A stretch of DNA of 64,000 nucleotides. It comes from Sphingorhabdus sp. Alg239-R122. GTDB taxonomy: Bacteria; Pseudomonadota; Alphaproteobacteria; Sphingomonadales; Sphingomonadaceae. Position numbers and translations under genes: made by a program. The stretch covers positions 62,001 to 126,000 of the forward strand of contig NZ_UNRC01000003.1 of the NCBI RefSeq assembly GCF_900537065.1, given 5' to 3'. Below are positions 19,417-27,923 of this stretch, in pieces. The notes beneath the pieces are model-generated. The model was given only the letters and a program-made list of their open reading frames with translations, was not told the origin of the DNA and ran no database searches. The stretch's first letter is position 1; every line of letters begins with the position of its first letter.

Positions 19417-20883
19417 TTGAGCATTGGGAAAAATACGGCGTATAATATAGTAGGCGCGGTCGTGCCGCTAGCGCTCGCATTGCTCACAATACCAATATAT
19501 ATCGACCTTGTCGGGATAGAACGTTACGGCGCGTTGGCCATCGCATGGTTGATTCTGGGTTATTTCGGGCTTTTCGACCTGGGCCTTGGCCGCGCCACTG
19601 CACAGCGTATTGCTGCCTTAAAACATGGTAGTGCAGAGGAAAGGTCGGACGTTTTCTGGACTGCGGTTGTTGTCAATATTGGCATGGGTCTTGCCGGCGC
19701 AGTGATCCTATATTTCGCGGCACGTTATTTTTTCGAAGTGCAGTTTAAAATTGACGAGAATTTACGTCCTGAAGTCATGCAGGCAGTGCCATTCCTGGCG
19801 CTGGCTGTTCCTGTTGCCACATTAACGGGCGTGGCGTCTGGCGCATTGCAAGGGCGCGAAAAGTTTCTGGAAGTGAATGCCGTCACCATCATTGGCACTT
19901 CTTTGTTTCAGCTATTGCCGTTGATGATTGCGCTATATTACGGGCCGACGCTCAAATGGCTCATACTTGGCGCGATTGCCGCAAGAATTATCGGATTGCT
20001 GATATTCCTGTCCCGCGTTCATAAAAACCTGCTCGCCGGTATTACGCCGCGTTTTGACAAGAGCCAATGGCTTGCACTGCTGAAATATGGCGGCTGGGTT
20101 ACTATAATTTCCATTATAAGTCCCTTGCTCGTCGTCGTTGACCGGTTTTTGATAGGGGCCATGATTTCGGCTGTTGCGGTTACAATTTATACCGTCCCGT
20201 TTGAGATCGTACAGCGTATATCGTTATTGCCGCGTTCACTGGGTAATGCGCTCTTTCCGCGCATGGCCTCTGCTACTGCGGAAGAGAGCCGCCAATTATC
20301 GCGCCGTGGCCTCTCTATAATGAGCCTCCTCATTACGCCGCCTGTTCTCGTTCTTATATTTGTTATAGGTCCGTTTTTGAACATTTGGGTTGGGCCTGAA
20401 ATTGCTGAGCAGGCGACACCAATAGGCTGGATATTGCTTTTGGGTTACTGGATTAATGCCTTTGCTATCATTCCGTATTCGCGGCTTCAGGCGATGGGTC
20501 GGCCGGACCTTGTTACAAAGGCATTGCTCGCGCAGTTGCCATTCTATCTCATTGCCATGTACTTTGGGCTTACACACTATGGGCTTTTAGGCGCAGCAGC
20601 AGTTTTTTCTGTCCGTTGCCTCATCGACTATGTCATACTATCGTGGATTTCAGACGGGAGGCCGCAAATGTCGAAAATCATGCGTTATTGCGCGCTTATT
20701 GTGCTCCTCTCGGTACTCGCGATCGTGTATCTTCCCGGCCTTTCGGTGCAATGGTGGGCGGCATTTTTGATAGCAGGGCTCGCTGTGGTATTTGCCGCGA
20801 TGCGGTACATGCCCGCCGATCTGAAGCCCCTGATTGCAAAATTTGCCCCGGCTTTCCTGATGCGCCGTATAAGGTTTCGATGA
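19417..20883 (+). CDS. Wzx-type oligosaccharide flippase (MOP superfamily)
   Basis: This polytopic protein of about 488 residues has twelve to fourteen hydrophobic segments. The N-terminus (GKNTAYNIVGAVVPLALAL) and the motif YGALAIAWLILGYFGLFDLGLG are typical of polysaccharide biosynthesis/MOP flippases. It should move the undecaprenyl-diphosphate-linked repeat unit across the inner membrane. The frame is open from a TTG at 19321, but a TTG at 19417 is preceded by AAGAAGGA with seven-base spacing and removes a highly charged extension, so I choose it. It is the first gene on the plus strand facing the O-antigen ligase gene. Confidence 0.87.
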   Translation: MSIGKNTAYNIVGAVVPLALALLTIPIYIDLVGIERYGALAIAWLILGYFGLFDLGLGRATAQRIAALKHGSAEERSDVFWTAVVVNIGMGLAGAVILYFAARYFFEVQFKIDENLRPEVMQAVPFLALAVPVATLTGVASGALQGREKFLEVNAVTIIGTSLFQLLPLMIALYYGPTLKWLILGAIAARIIGLLIFLSRVHKNLLAGITPRFDKSQWLALLKYGGWVTIISIISPLLVVVDRFLIGAMISAVAVTIYTVPFEIVQRISLLPRSLGNALFPRMASATAEESRQLSRRGLSIMSLLITPPVLVLIFVIGPFLNIWVGPEIAEQATPIGWILLLGYWINAFAIIPYSRLQAMGRPDLVTKALLAQLPFYLIAMYFGLTHYGLLGAAAVFSVRCLIDYVILSWISDGRPQMSKIMRYCALIVLLSVLAIVYLPGLSVQWWAAFLIAGLAVVFAAMRYMPADLKPLIAKFAPAFLMRRIRFR

Positions 20884-20884
20884 C

Positions 20885-21484
20885 ATGCTGAAAAAACTGA
20901 AAGCAAAGATAGCACGGCGCTTCGGCCAAAAGACGGGTGTACGCCTGTTACAGCAGGCCTTTCCCGAATATGACATTGGTGCGCATAGCTATGGCGGGCT
21001 GGAGGTGCGCAAATTTGACGATGTGACGGGCTTGAACATCGGGAAATATTGCTCGTTCGCGGCAGAGGTTCAGGTAATGCTTGGCGGTGAACACCGGCAT
21101 GACTGGGTGACTACCTATCCGTTCAATGTGGTTGATGAACGGCATAGCGCCTTTACCGGGCATCCAGCGAGCAAAGGCGATGTTGTTATCGGCGATGATG
21201 TCTGGATCGGCCGCGAAGCAATTATAATGTCAGGCGTTACGGTTGGGACAGGCGCGGTAATTGCTGCACGCGCATTGGTGGTAAAAGACGTGCCACCCTA
21301 TGCGATAATAGGCGGCAATCCGGCCAAGTTGATCAAATATCGATTTGATGAAAAAACCATCGCAAAACTGCTTGAAATCGCATGGTGGGACTGGCCAGAA
21401 GACAGAGTTTCAAATGCGATGGCTTATTTGTTAAATACTGACATCGACGCTTTCCTAAAAGCCGCTGAGGCTGGAGAAGTCTAG
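20885..21484 (+). CDS. Left-handed beta-helix acyltransferase (CatB/VatD-like)
   Basis: This 199-residue protein has hexapeptide repeats (VVIGDDVWIGREAIIMSGVTVG) and a loop with GGEHRHDWVTTYPF. These features match the xenobiotic/CatB-type O-acetyltransferase subgroup, and the C-terminal GGNPAKLIKYRF segment is also typical. In a polysaccharide locus it most likely O-acetylates a sugar rather than an antibiotic. The start codon follows the flippase stop by only one or two bases, implying translational coupling. The acyl donor and acceptor sugar are not known. Confidence 0.85.
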   Translation: MLKKLKAKIARRFGQKTGVRLLQQAFPEYDIGAHSYGGLEVRKFDDVTGLNIGKYCSFAAEVQVMLGGEHRHDWVTTYPFNVVDERHSAFTGHPASKGDVVIGDDVWIGREAIIMSGVTVGTGAVIAARALVVKDVPPYAIIGGNPAKLIKYRFDEKTIAKLLEIAWWDWPEDRVSNAMAYLLNTDIDAFLKAAEAGEV

Positions 21485-21502
21485 AGCAGCAAAGCCCGTG
21501 GT

Positions 21503-22168
21503 TTAGCTAGCTTCATTTCTGGCAACTACAATATACTGTCTGTCTGTAAAGCTATTGAATAGACCCAATGTCATTGTACGGAACAATTTGATCTTGCCTC
21601 CGCCAACTGCTGAACTGACTGTGTTTTCCACCTTCAACCCCGATGACGATACAAGCTCCATGGCTGTTGCGCGGACAAAGAAACGCAAGTGCGTACGATC
21701 CAATATGCCGGCGTCACGATATGTCCACTGGTTTTTGAACAGGAGAGGGAAGAGCGCACGGTAATTGCGCACATTCGGAATGCTCGCAACAAGCACACCG
21801 CCAGGTTTGAGGCTTTCATGCAATTTCTTGACTGTTGCCCATGGGTCGACAAGATGTTCGAGGATATCGAGGGCAAGTATCACGTCCATTTTACCTCTTT
21901 GCGAGATAACATGGTCGATGAAAGACGCGTCTTCCAGGTTGCCTTGAAATGAAAAGTCGAGATCGATTTTCGAATCCGTGTTGTCCACCAAATCCGCAAC
22001 TCCGACCTGGTCAACCAACCCCATTTCCTTCGCCGCAAACGCTGTCGCGCCGACGCCGCCGCCAAGGTCCAGCAGTTGTCCGCCGGTTTTTGGTATATGC
22101 GGCAGTACATCGTTACGTATGTGGTCGTGATATGTTGTACGAAATTCGGTATCAGGAGTATTCTTCAT
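21503..22168 (-). CDS. Class I SAM-dependent methyltransferase
   Basis: The protein has 221 residues. SAM motif I is LLDLGGGVG, the acidic motif is in VADLVDN, and the post-motif DVILALDILEHLVDPW is typical of the Methyltransf_23/11 group often found in glycan clusters. The ATG at 22168 has GGGAG five bases upstream; a longer frame from 22204 is less likely. It is convergent with the acetyltransferase gene and probably shares a transcript with the sulfotransferase gene upstream (22224-23162). It probably methylates a sugar or a lipid-linked glycan. That role is inferred from context. Confidence 0.82.
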   Translation of the reverse strand: MKNTPDTEFRTTYHDHIRNDVLPHIPKTGGQLLDLGGGVGATAFAAKEMGLVDQVGVADLVDNTDSKIDLDFSFQGNLEDASFIDHVISQRGKMDVILALDILEHLVDPWATVKKLHESLKPGGVLVASIPNVRNYRALFPLLFKNQWTYRDAGILDRTHLRFFVRATAMELVSSSGLKVENTVSSAVGGGKIKLFRTMTLGLFNSFTDRQYIVVARNEAS

Positions 22169-22223
22169 ACTGGCTCCCTTAGTTAGCACGTCGGTCAAAT
22201 GCAAAACGATTCTGACTTTTCAA

Positions 22224-23162
22224 TCAGCTATCGATGATATTGTTACCCGTTTTTGCAATTGCCATCTCTTCCTCTTCGCCAAGATGCCGGGATGGCGGAG
22301 GAGAGAATTTTTCCGGGATTGTGTGCCTGGGAGCAAGCTCCACTCCATTGTTGGATAGAAAGTCAGCGATTTTATCCATCGTGGCCGCAGGATCATTGCA
22401 TATTTGCGCATAATCCAGGCGCAATAGCTTTTGCGCGCCGACAGCCACAATGTCCCTGTTGATGTCCTGATCAACACCGATGACTTGTGCCGTGGCGCGG
22501 GCAACGTCATTCTCGCCAATGTAATCTCGTGCAATGGACGGGCGCACTGACCACCAATGGTCGCCGTCATGTGCGGGGCCGCCTTCCTTGCGTTCTGCAC
22601 GTACAATTGACCGAACATTGCTTGCCACATCGCGGCGGACATGGATGAAAATGGCATCGGGCCAGATTTTGTGCATCAGGTGGAGCCGGTTGGAATGCAT
22701 CACATTTTTGTTGAGAAACGGCGCGTCCATAATGCCCGCCAACCCGCCCGTCAGTGCGCGCAGATCCGGGATATGCGTTTCATCAAAATCACTGCCATCG
22801 GTCCAGTCGCCATCGGCAAGCCAGCGCCGCCAGACCCAGCCACCTTCATTGGGTGCGCCCCATCCCGCGATATGGCCGAAACGGCTGGTAAAATTCCCGC
22901 GCCATGCTGTGATGCGCGACTTGCCCAGCCATGTCGCGGCAAGCGGCATCAGGTAAAACCGGTGGGCAAGGTTGGAAATATAACTGAAGTGAAACCGGGT
23001 TATCATCAGCTCATAAAGCAAAGAAGTGCCCGACCGGGGTGCACCGATGATGAATATCGGCGGTGAGCTGTTTTTTGGCGCCGCCGCGCGTAAAATCAAC
23101 TCCAGTGGAAACAAAGCCAGATGCACCACGAACCTTATGATGGATATGGCAAATTTTTTCAT
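22224..23162 (-). CDS. Sulfotransferase family protein (first of two in the locus)
   Basis: The protein has 312 residues. An N-terminal hydrophobic segment is followed by the PAPS 5'-phosphosulfate loop GAPRSGTSLLYELM near residue 40 and a 3'-phosphate-binding segment HVRRDVASNVRSIVRAE near residue 180. These are the standard sulfotransferase signatures. The enzyme would transfer sulfate from PAPS to a hydroxyl group of a sugar. Its ATG shares one base with the stop codon of the GT2 gene (TAATG), so the two are translationally coupled. This supports sulfation of the sugar added by that glycosyltransferase. Confidence 0.87.
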   Translation of the reverse strand: MKKFAISIIRFVVHLALFPLELILRAAAPKNSSPPIFIIGAPRSGTSLLYELMITRFHFSYISNLAHRFYLMPLAATWLGKSRITAWRGNFTSRFGHIAGWGAPNEGGWVWRRWLADGDWTDGSDFDETHIPDLRALTGGLAGIMDAPFLNKNVMHSNRLHLMHKIWPDAIFIHVRRDVASNVRSIVRAERKEGGPAHDGDHWWSVRPSIARDYIGENDVARATAQVIGVDQDINRDIVAVGAQKLLRLDYAQICNDPAATMDKIADFLSNNGVELAPRHTIPEKFSPPPSRHLGEEEEMAIAKTGNNIIDS

Positions 23163-24184
23163 TACGAAATTTCCGAAGGAGCGGGGCGGGAAATGGCCTG
23201 TCCTTTGGGAAGGTTCACGATTGAGCGCATTTCAAATTTTAGGCGGGCGAGCCAAGGCTTTGCGCTTTCGTCCCAGCGAAACCCGTTCAAAATAGCTTTG
23301 AATCCGTAATAGGGCAGGCGCACAAGATCGCGGGCAAGCATGAATAATGTACCGATCCATGCGGCAAATGCGCCGCGTGTAAAGCGCAGGAACAAAATAT
23401 GCCCGCGCGTCATTTCAACCGCTTTCCACTCGCTCATATGTGCTGTGCTGGCGGCGCCGTGGTGCAATATTTCCACGTTCGGGTTATAATGAATGTCCCA
23501 TCCCGCGCGTGTGGTGCGGCGGCACCATTCGCTTTCCTCGCCATACATGAAAAACCGTTGGTCCAGCCCGCCGATATCTTCAAATATTTTTCTGCGCGCC
23601 AGCATGAAACAGCCAGAAACTGCATCAACACTGTTAATTTCGCCGCGTGATAGATCGGCATAGCGCAAGTCTCCAAACAGGCTGGTTTTACGCATCCACA
23701 GGCTGGGCATGAAAATAATGAAAAACAATTGTGTCAGGCTTAGATAGCGGATCATGCTTGATTGCTGGGTGCCATCATCCAACCGCACCAGAGGTCCCAT
23801 GATGCCAATATCCGCATTTTCCTCCATATAACGTATGGCCGTTTCCAGACCGCCCGGATGCACGCGTGTATCGGGGTTGAGCAGTAATATGTAGCGGCCA
23901 CTGGCCTTTTCAAATCCGATGTTATTGCCAAATGCAAACCCGCCATTGGCCGGGCTGTCAATCACCGTGATATTCGGGAAGCTTTCTCGCAGAGCCGCGG
24001 CACTGCCATCTTTAGAGCAATTATCGACGACGATAATCTCGACATTCAGGTCGCCTCTATGGTCCAGCACGGAGGCGACGCATTCGATTGTCATCTGCCG
24101 GGTATTATAGCTGACGATAACGACGGACAGGTCGATATCCGCAGACACGGGCGGCAGGTCGAGTTTTGTTTCTGCCTGCTCCAA
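23162..24184 (-). CDS. Glycosyltransferase family 2 (rhamnosyltransferase/WbbL-like)
   Basis: The protein has 340 residues. A GT-A fold N-terminal domain shows VVIVSYNTRQMTIECV, the nucleotide-binding aspartate in VVDNCSKDGS, and the DXD-like LLNPDTRVHPGG. Catalytic-region acidic residues are in YGEESEWCRR. The layout resembles WbbL-type dTDP-Rha:polyprenyl transferases, which fits the rfb genes in the locus. A C-terminal hydrophobic stretch (around 265-290) may touch the membrane. The start is TTG at 24184 with GGAG seven bases upstream. The donor sugar is inferred, not shown. Confidence 0.85.
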   Translation of the reverse strand: MEQAETKLDLPPVSADIDLSVVIVSYNTRQMTIECVASVLDHRGDLNVEIIVVDNCSKDGSAAALRESFPNITVIDSPANGGFAFGNNIGFEKASGRYILLLNPDTRVHPGGLETAIRYMEENADIGIMGPLVRLDDGTQQSSMIRYLSLTQLFFIIFMPSLWMRKTSLFGDLRYADLSRGEINSVDAVSGCFMLARRKIFEDIGGLDQRFFMYGEESEWCRRTTRAGWDIHYNPNVEILHHGAASTAHMSEWKAVEMTRGHILFLRFTRGAFAAWIGTLFMLARDLVRLPYYGFKAILNGFRWDESAKPWLARLKFEMRSIVNLPKGQAISRPAPSEIS

Positions 24185-24278
24185 AATAATACTCCAGCCC
24201 TTAAAATCGTGCGGTAATGTGTTTCACAGCCCCGATATGGGAGGCAGCGCGCTATTTCAATAGCTTTCCGCATCGGCT

Positions 24279-25328
24279 ATGCGCGCCCTAATGTCTGAAA
24301 ACAGCCTTATCCTTTCGCGAGTAGATGATTCGCAGGCCGATACGCTGATTGGCGAATTTGCCGATGCAAGCTGGCGGCAATGCCCGGCCTATGCCTGCGC
24401 CGCCGCCGCGCAAATTCGCGCTGTGAGCGAATATGTAAAAATTACGCATGGTGATGAACTGGTGGCGCTTGCCAATGTTCGTATTAAAAAACTGCCAGTG
24501 GTGGGGACGGGTATTGCCTTTATCAGCCATGGACCGATGGTGGTGCGCAAAGGCGGCGAATTTGATGGCGTTGTTTTTTGCGCTGTGCTGCGTAAATTGT
24601 CGGAATATTATTCTGAAACACGCAAGCTATGCCTGCGTATTGAGCCGCATGTATATGCAGATGCCCTGCGCGATGCGGTCAAAACGGGTTTTGCAAATGC
24701 CGGTTTTACGCGGCAGGCTGGCAATGGATATCAGACTTTCATGATCGACCTTGCGCCCGACTTGGAAACCTTGCGCAAAAAACTGAATGGTAAATGGCGG
24801 ACCGATCTTAACCGCGGTGAGCGGGGAGGCCTGCGGATTACCCGGTCGAGTGAAGCGGAGGATTTTGATCGTTTCGCGCCTTTATTGGAGCAGTTAGCTG
24901 ATAAAAAAGGGTTTTTAGCACCGCAGGATGCGAAGTTTTTCAAAAATGTCGCGGCGCAGGCCGGGCTATCTGACAATATTACCGTGCATCTGGCATGGAA
25001 CGGAGATGAATTGGTGGGCGGCCATATTGGATCTTTCACCGGTGATACGGCAGTATATTTGCTAGGCGCAACAACCGATAAAGGTCGCAATTTGCGTGCA
25101 TCCTATGTCCTGCAATGGGCGGTTATGGAACATGCAAAATCACTCGGCATGGCCCGCTATGACCTTGGCGGTGTTGATGAAAAGGCCAACCCGGCAGTGC
25201 ACCGCTTCAAAAAGCGTATGGGCGGGATTTTTGTAGAAAATCTGGTAATTTGCGAGAAAATGCCAGCGCAGCCCCATTCAGCGATCATAAAGGGTGCAGA
25301 GTATCTGTACCGAAAGATCAAGGGGTAG
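24279..25328 (+). CDS. FemAB-like GNAT-fold aminoacyl/acyltransferase
   Basis: The protein has 349 residues with two tandem GNAT-like halves as in FemX/FemAB peptidoglycan bridge enzymes. Recognisable elements are KWRTDLNRGERGG in the linker between halves, the acceptor region GGHIGSF, and YDLGGVDEKANPAVHRFKKRMGG near the C-terminus, where FemAB members carry a conserved YDxxG...F-K..F/G segment. Homologues occur in many exopolysaccharide and exosortase-associated clusters without a proven reaction. It may attach an amino-acyl or acyl group to a sugar. No exosortase is present in this window. It is the first gene of a seven-gene plus-strand unit. Confidence 0.8.
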   Translation: MRALMSENSLILSRVDDSQADTLIGEFADASWRQCPAYACAAAAQIRAVSEYVKITHGDELVALANVRIKKLPVVGTGIAFISHGPMVVRKGGEFDGVVFCAVLRKLSEYYSETRKLCLRIEPHVYADALRDAVKTGFANAGFTRQAGNGYQTFMIDLAPDLETLRKKLNGKWRTDLNRGERGGLRITRSSEAEDFDRFAPLLEQLADKKGFLAPQDAKFFKNVAAQAGLSDNITVHLAWNGDELVGGHIGSFTGDTAVYLLGATTDKGRNLRASYVLQWAVMEHAKSLGMARYDLGGVDEKANPAVHRFKKRMGGIFVENLVICEKMPAQPHSAIIKGAEYLYRKIKG

Positions 25329-25332
25329 CCAA

Positions 25333-25995
25333 ATGGCCTTTATTCTGAACTTTCACGGCATCGGCAATGTGCAGCGCGACTATGAAGATGGCGAAGAGCC
25401 ATATTGGATCGATGAGCTGCGTTTTCGCGAATGTCTTGATATTGTGCAGTCTGCCGATCAAGATGTCATGCTGACATTTGATGATGGCAATGCTTCCGAT
25501 TATTTGATCGCCTATCCGGAATTAATAAAACGGGGACTGTCCGCGATATTTTTCGTGCTGGCGGGAAAAATAGGAACGGGCGGATATCTGACAGCGGAGC
25601 AGGTACGCGAAATAGATAATCACGATGCGATGGCGCTTGGCACGCACGGTATGGACCATCAGCCCTGGCCTGACCTTGATAATGATGAACTGACGCGCGA
25701 GATAGAGCAGTCGCTAAGCGTCTTGTCTAACATATGTGGCAGACCGATCACTGCAGCGGGCCTGCCTTTTGGAAGATATGATGGCAGGGTCCTCAAAAGC
25801 CTGAGGCAAAACGGAGTGCATGAAGTTTATTCGAGCGATGGTGCCGCAAAGATTACGGGAATAGCGCCGTTTCCCCGTTTTTCCATTCGCCGGGACACGG
25901 ATATGCGCGCTCTTGGTAAAATGATTAACAGTCCGCCAAGCCTGATTGCGCGGACGAAAAACGAACTGCGAGCCTGGATCAAGGCGCATAGATAA
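25333..25995 (+). CDS. Polysaccharide deacetylase family protein
   Basis: This protein of about 220 residues belongs to the NodB/carbohydrate esterase 4 group. The first motif is TFDDGN (metal-binding aspartates) and the second is THGMDH, the H-x3-H zinc ligands. The later PFGRYD segment corresponds to motif 3. The ATG at 25333 has AGGGG upstream. The gene begins four bases after the FemAB-like gene ends. It probably removes N-acetyl or O-acetyl groups from the growing polysaccharide. No signal peptide is visible, so action on a cytoplasmic lipid-linked intermediate is plausible. Confidence 0.85.
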   Translation: MAFILNFHGIGNVQRDYEDGEEPYWIDELRFRECLDIVQSADQDVMLTFDDGNASDYLIAYPELIKRGLSAIFFVLAGKIGTGGYLTAEQVREIDNHDAMALGTHGMDHQPWPDLDNDELTREIEQSLSVLSNICGRPITAAGLPFGRYDGRVLKSLRQNGVHEVYSSDGAAKITGIAPFPRFSIRRDTDMRALGKMINSPPSLIARTKNELRAWIKAHR

Positions 25996-26087
25996 TTTTA
26001 CACGGGATGGGGAAATGGCGTTATAGACGCTATTTCATTCGCCAGCACGAACCGCTAAGGCGATGATCTGATCAATGGGAAAAGATT

Positions 26088-27392
26088 TTGGCAACAGCTG
26101 CGATTGACATTACCAGGCCTATGACACGGAAGACGCAGCGTTCGGCTAGTCTTGTGCAGATATTGCCAGCCGCTTTCTTTTTATATGCGACATTATTGCC
26201 GCCTGAAGTAGCGTTCTATGCGGGTTCATTTCGTATGGGCGCATATCGTATTGCCCTGTTCCTTTTGGTTCCCTGGGTTTTTACGCAGCTTGTGACTGGA
26301 AAAATAAAATTCGGTTTTATCGATTTGATGATGTTGATTACTGCACTTTGGTTACCGGTATCATTTGCGCAAAATTATGATGTAAGCGTTGGCATAGAAG
26401 CCGGAGGAAGTCAGACGATTGACATGATGCTCGCCTATTTGGTGGGACGCTGTTCATTGAATAATTTTGAAAGTTTGCGCCGATTGCTGATCATAATTTC
26501 GCCCGGGCTTTTAATCGCAGGCCTTTTGCTTGTCGGTGAAAGCATTGGTGGCTCTCTTTTTGTCAGACAAACAGCGCAATCCATATTTGGTGCGGCAGGA
26601 GAAGTAGGGTCCAATCTTAATTTTGAGAGGCGTTTGGGGCTAGTCAGGGCCTATGGTCCCTTTTCACATCCGATCCATGCAGGTGTTTTCATGTCTGCAT
26701 TTTTGCCGGTATTTTTCATGCTCTTTCGGAATAAAATTCGCCAATTTAGTGGTTTCGGTTTTGGGATTTTAGGCTTTTTCTCCCTGAGTTCTGCAGGATT
26801 TTTGGCGATGCTCTTGAATATAGCTTTGCTTGGATATGACTGGCTACAGAAAATTGTCCGCGATATAGGATGGAGACTCGCATTGGTTGTTACGGCGACA
26901 ATGGCGTTCCTAATCCAGATGTTCTCTGAGGGGGGCGTTATATCAGTAATATATAGATACCTTACCTTTAACCCCGGCACAGGGTGGTACAGGACTCAAA
27001 TCTGGAAATATGCAAGCGATGACGTTTTGGCCAATCCCTGGTTCGGTATCGGGTATGAACCCTATACACGCCCGCCCTGGTTCTGGGGCAGTAACAGCAT
27101 TGATGCACATTATCTGTCAATGGCTGTCAAATATGGCCTTGTCCCGGCATTGCTTTATTTCCTGATCGCCATTGCGGTAGTTGTTTTGTTATCGCGTGCT
27201 GCACGGCAAAGTGCATTGTCAACTCAGCGCGATGTGTTTGTTGGTCTTGCCATTGCACTTTCCACAATCATTATTGTCATGTTTACCGTGGCGTTCTGGG
27301 GTGCCATACTTGCATGGTTCAATTTTATGCTGGGCCTGTCGCTTTCACTTGCACGAAACCGGCGCAATACCACGCGGCCTATAAGAAGGTAG
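26088..27392 (+). CDS. Putative Wzy-type polysaccharide polymerase/O-antigen ligase-like protein
   Basis: The protein has 434 residues and about ten hydrophobic segments, with a soluble loop near residues 290-345 that contains WYRTQIWKYASDDVLANPWFGIGYEPY and a nearby histidine (DAHYLS). This matches the O-antigen ligase/Wzy superfamily in topology. The start is TTG at 26088 with GGGA seven bases upstream. The sequence is visibly more AT-rich than hslUV or glnE, as is common for polymerase genes. It probably polymerises the repeat units flipped by the Wzx protein; ligation is the alternative. Confidence 0.8.
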   Translation: MATAAIDITRPMTRKTQRSASLVQILPAAFFLYATLLPPEVAFYAGSFRMGAYRIALFLLVPWVFTQLVTGKIKFGFIDLMMLITALWLPVSFAQNYDVSVGIEAGGSQTIDMMLAYLVGRCSLNNFESLRRLLIIISPGLLIAGLLLVGESIGGSLFVRQTAQSIFGAAGEVGSNLNFERRLGLVRAYGPFSHPIHAGVFMSAFLPVFFMLFRNKIRQFSGFGFGILGFFSLSSAGFLAMLLNIALLGYDWLQKIVRDIGWRLALVVTATMAFLIQMFSEGGVISVIYRYLTFNPGTGWYRTQIWKYASDDVLANPWFGIGYEPYTRPPWFWGSNSIDAHYLSMAVKYGLVPALLYFLIAIAVVVLLSRAARQSALSTQRDVFVGLAIALSTIIIVMFTVAFWGAILAWFNFMLGLSLSLARNRRNTTRPIRR

Positions 27393-27395
27393 AAT

Positions 27396-27908
27396 ATGCG
27401 CCGGATTGCTTTTCTTCGCGAATTTCTGCTCTGGATCAGGATATTTTACCTGCGCAAGATACGCGGTCTGGATATCTATCCAACGGTACGCATGTCGATG
27501 TCGGCAAAAATTGACCAGTCATTCAGGGCGGGAATTCATATTGGAAAAGATAGCTATATCGCATTCAATGCCCGCGTTATGACACATGATTTTACGCGCG
27601 GATTATACCTGCATACACGCATTGGTGAAAACTGTTTCATTGGCGGTGAGAGTCTTGTTCTGCCGGGCGTAACAATTGGCAATGGCTGTATAGTTGGCGC
27701 TGGGTCGGTGGTGACCAAAGATATACCGGATGGCTGCGCCGTGGCGGGAAATCCCGCACGTATTATAGCAGAGAATATCGAAGTGGAAAAATTTGGAAGA
27801 CTGGTGGCCGCGGATGAGAACGAACGTAAGTTACGTGAAACTGACCCGGATGCAGCCAAATTATCAGATAAAAAGTTTCGTAAGAAAATTCAGGGCAAAA
27901 ACGGCTAG
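27396..27908 (+). CDS. Left-handed beta-helix O-acetyltransferase (WcaF/maltose acetyltransferase-like)
   Basis: The protein has 170 residues. Hexapeptide-repeat turns include IGKDSYIAFNARVM, IGENCFIGGESLVLPG and IGNGCIVGAGSVVTKDIPDG, ending in the family's VAGNPARII segment. It should transfer an acetyl group from acetyl-CoA to a sugar hydroxyl. The gene begins three bases after the polymerase-like gene. Together with the CatB-like gene it makes two acetyltransferases in this locus. The acceptor is unknown. Confidence 0.85.
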   Translation: MRRIAFLREFLLWIRIFYLRKIRGLDIYPTVRMSMSAKIDQSFRAGIHIGKDSYIAFNARVMTHDFTRGLYLHTRIGENCFIGGESLVLPGVTIGNGCIVGAGSVVTKDIPDGCAVAGNPARIIAENIEVEKFGRLVAADENERKLRETDPDAAKLSDKKFRKKIQGKNG

Positions 27909-27923
27909 AGTAGCCCTTTACCA

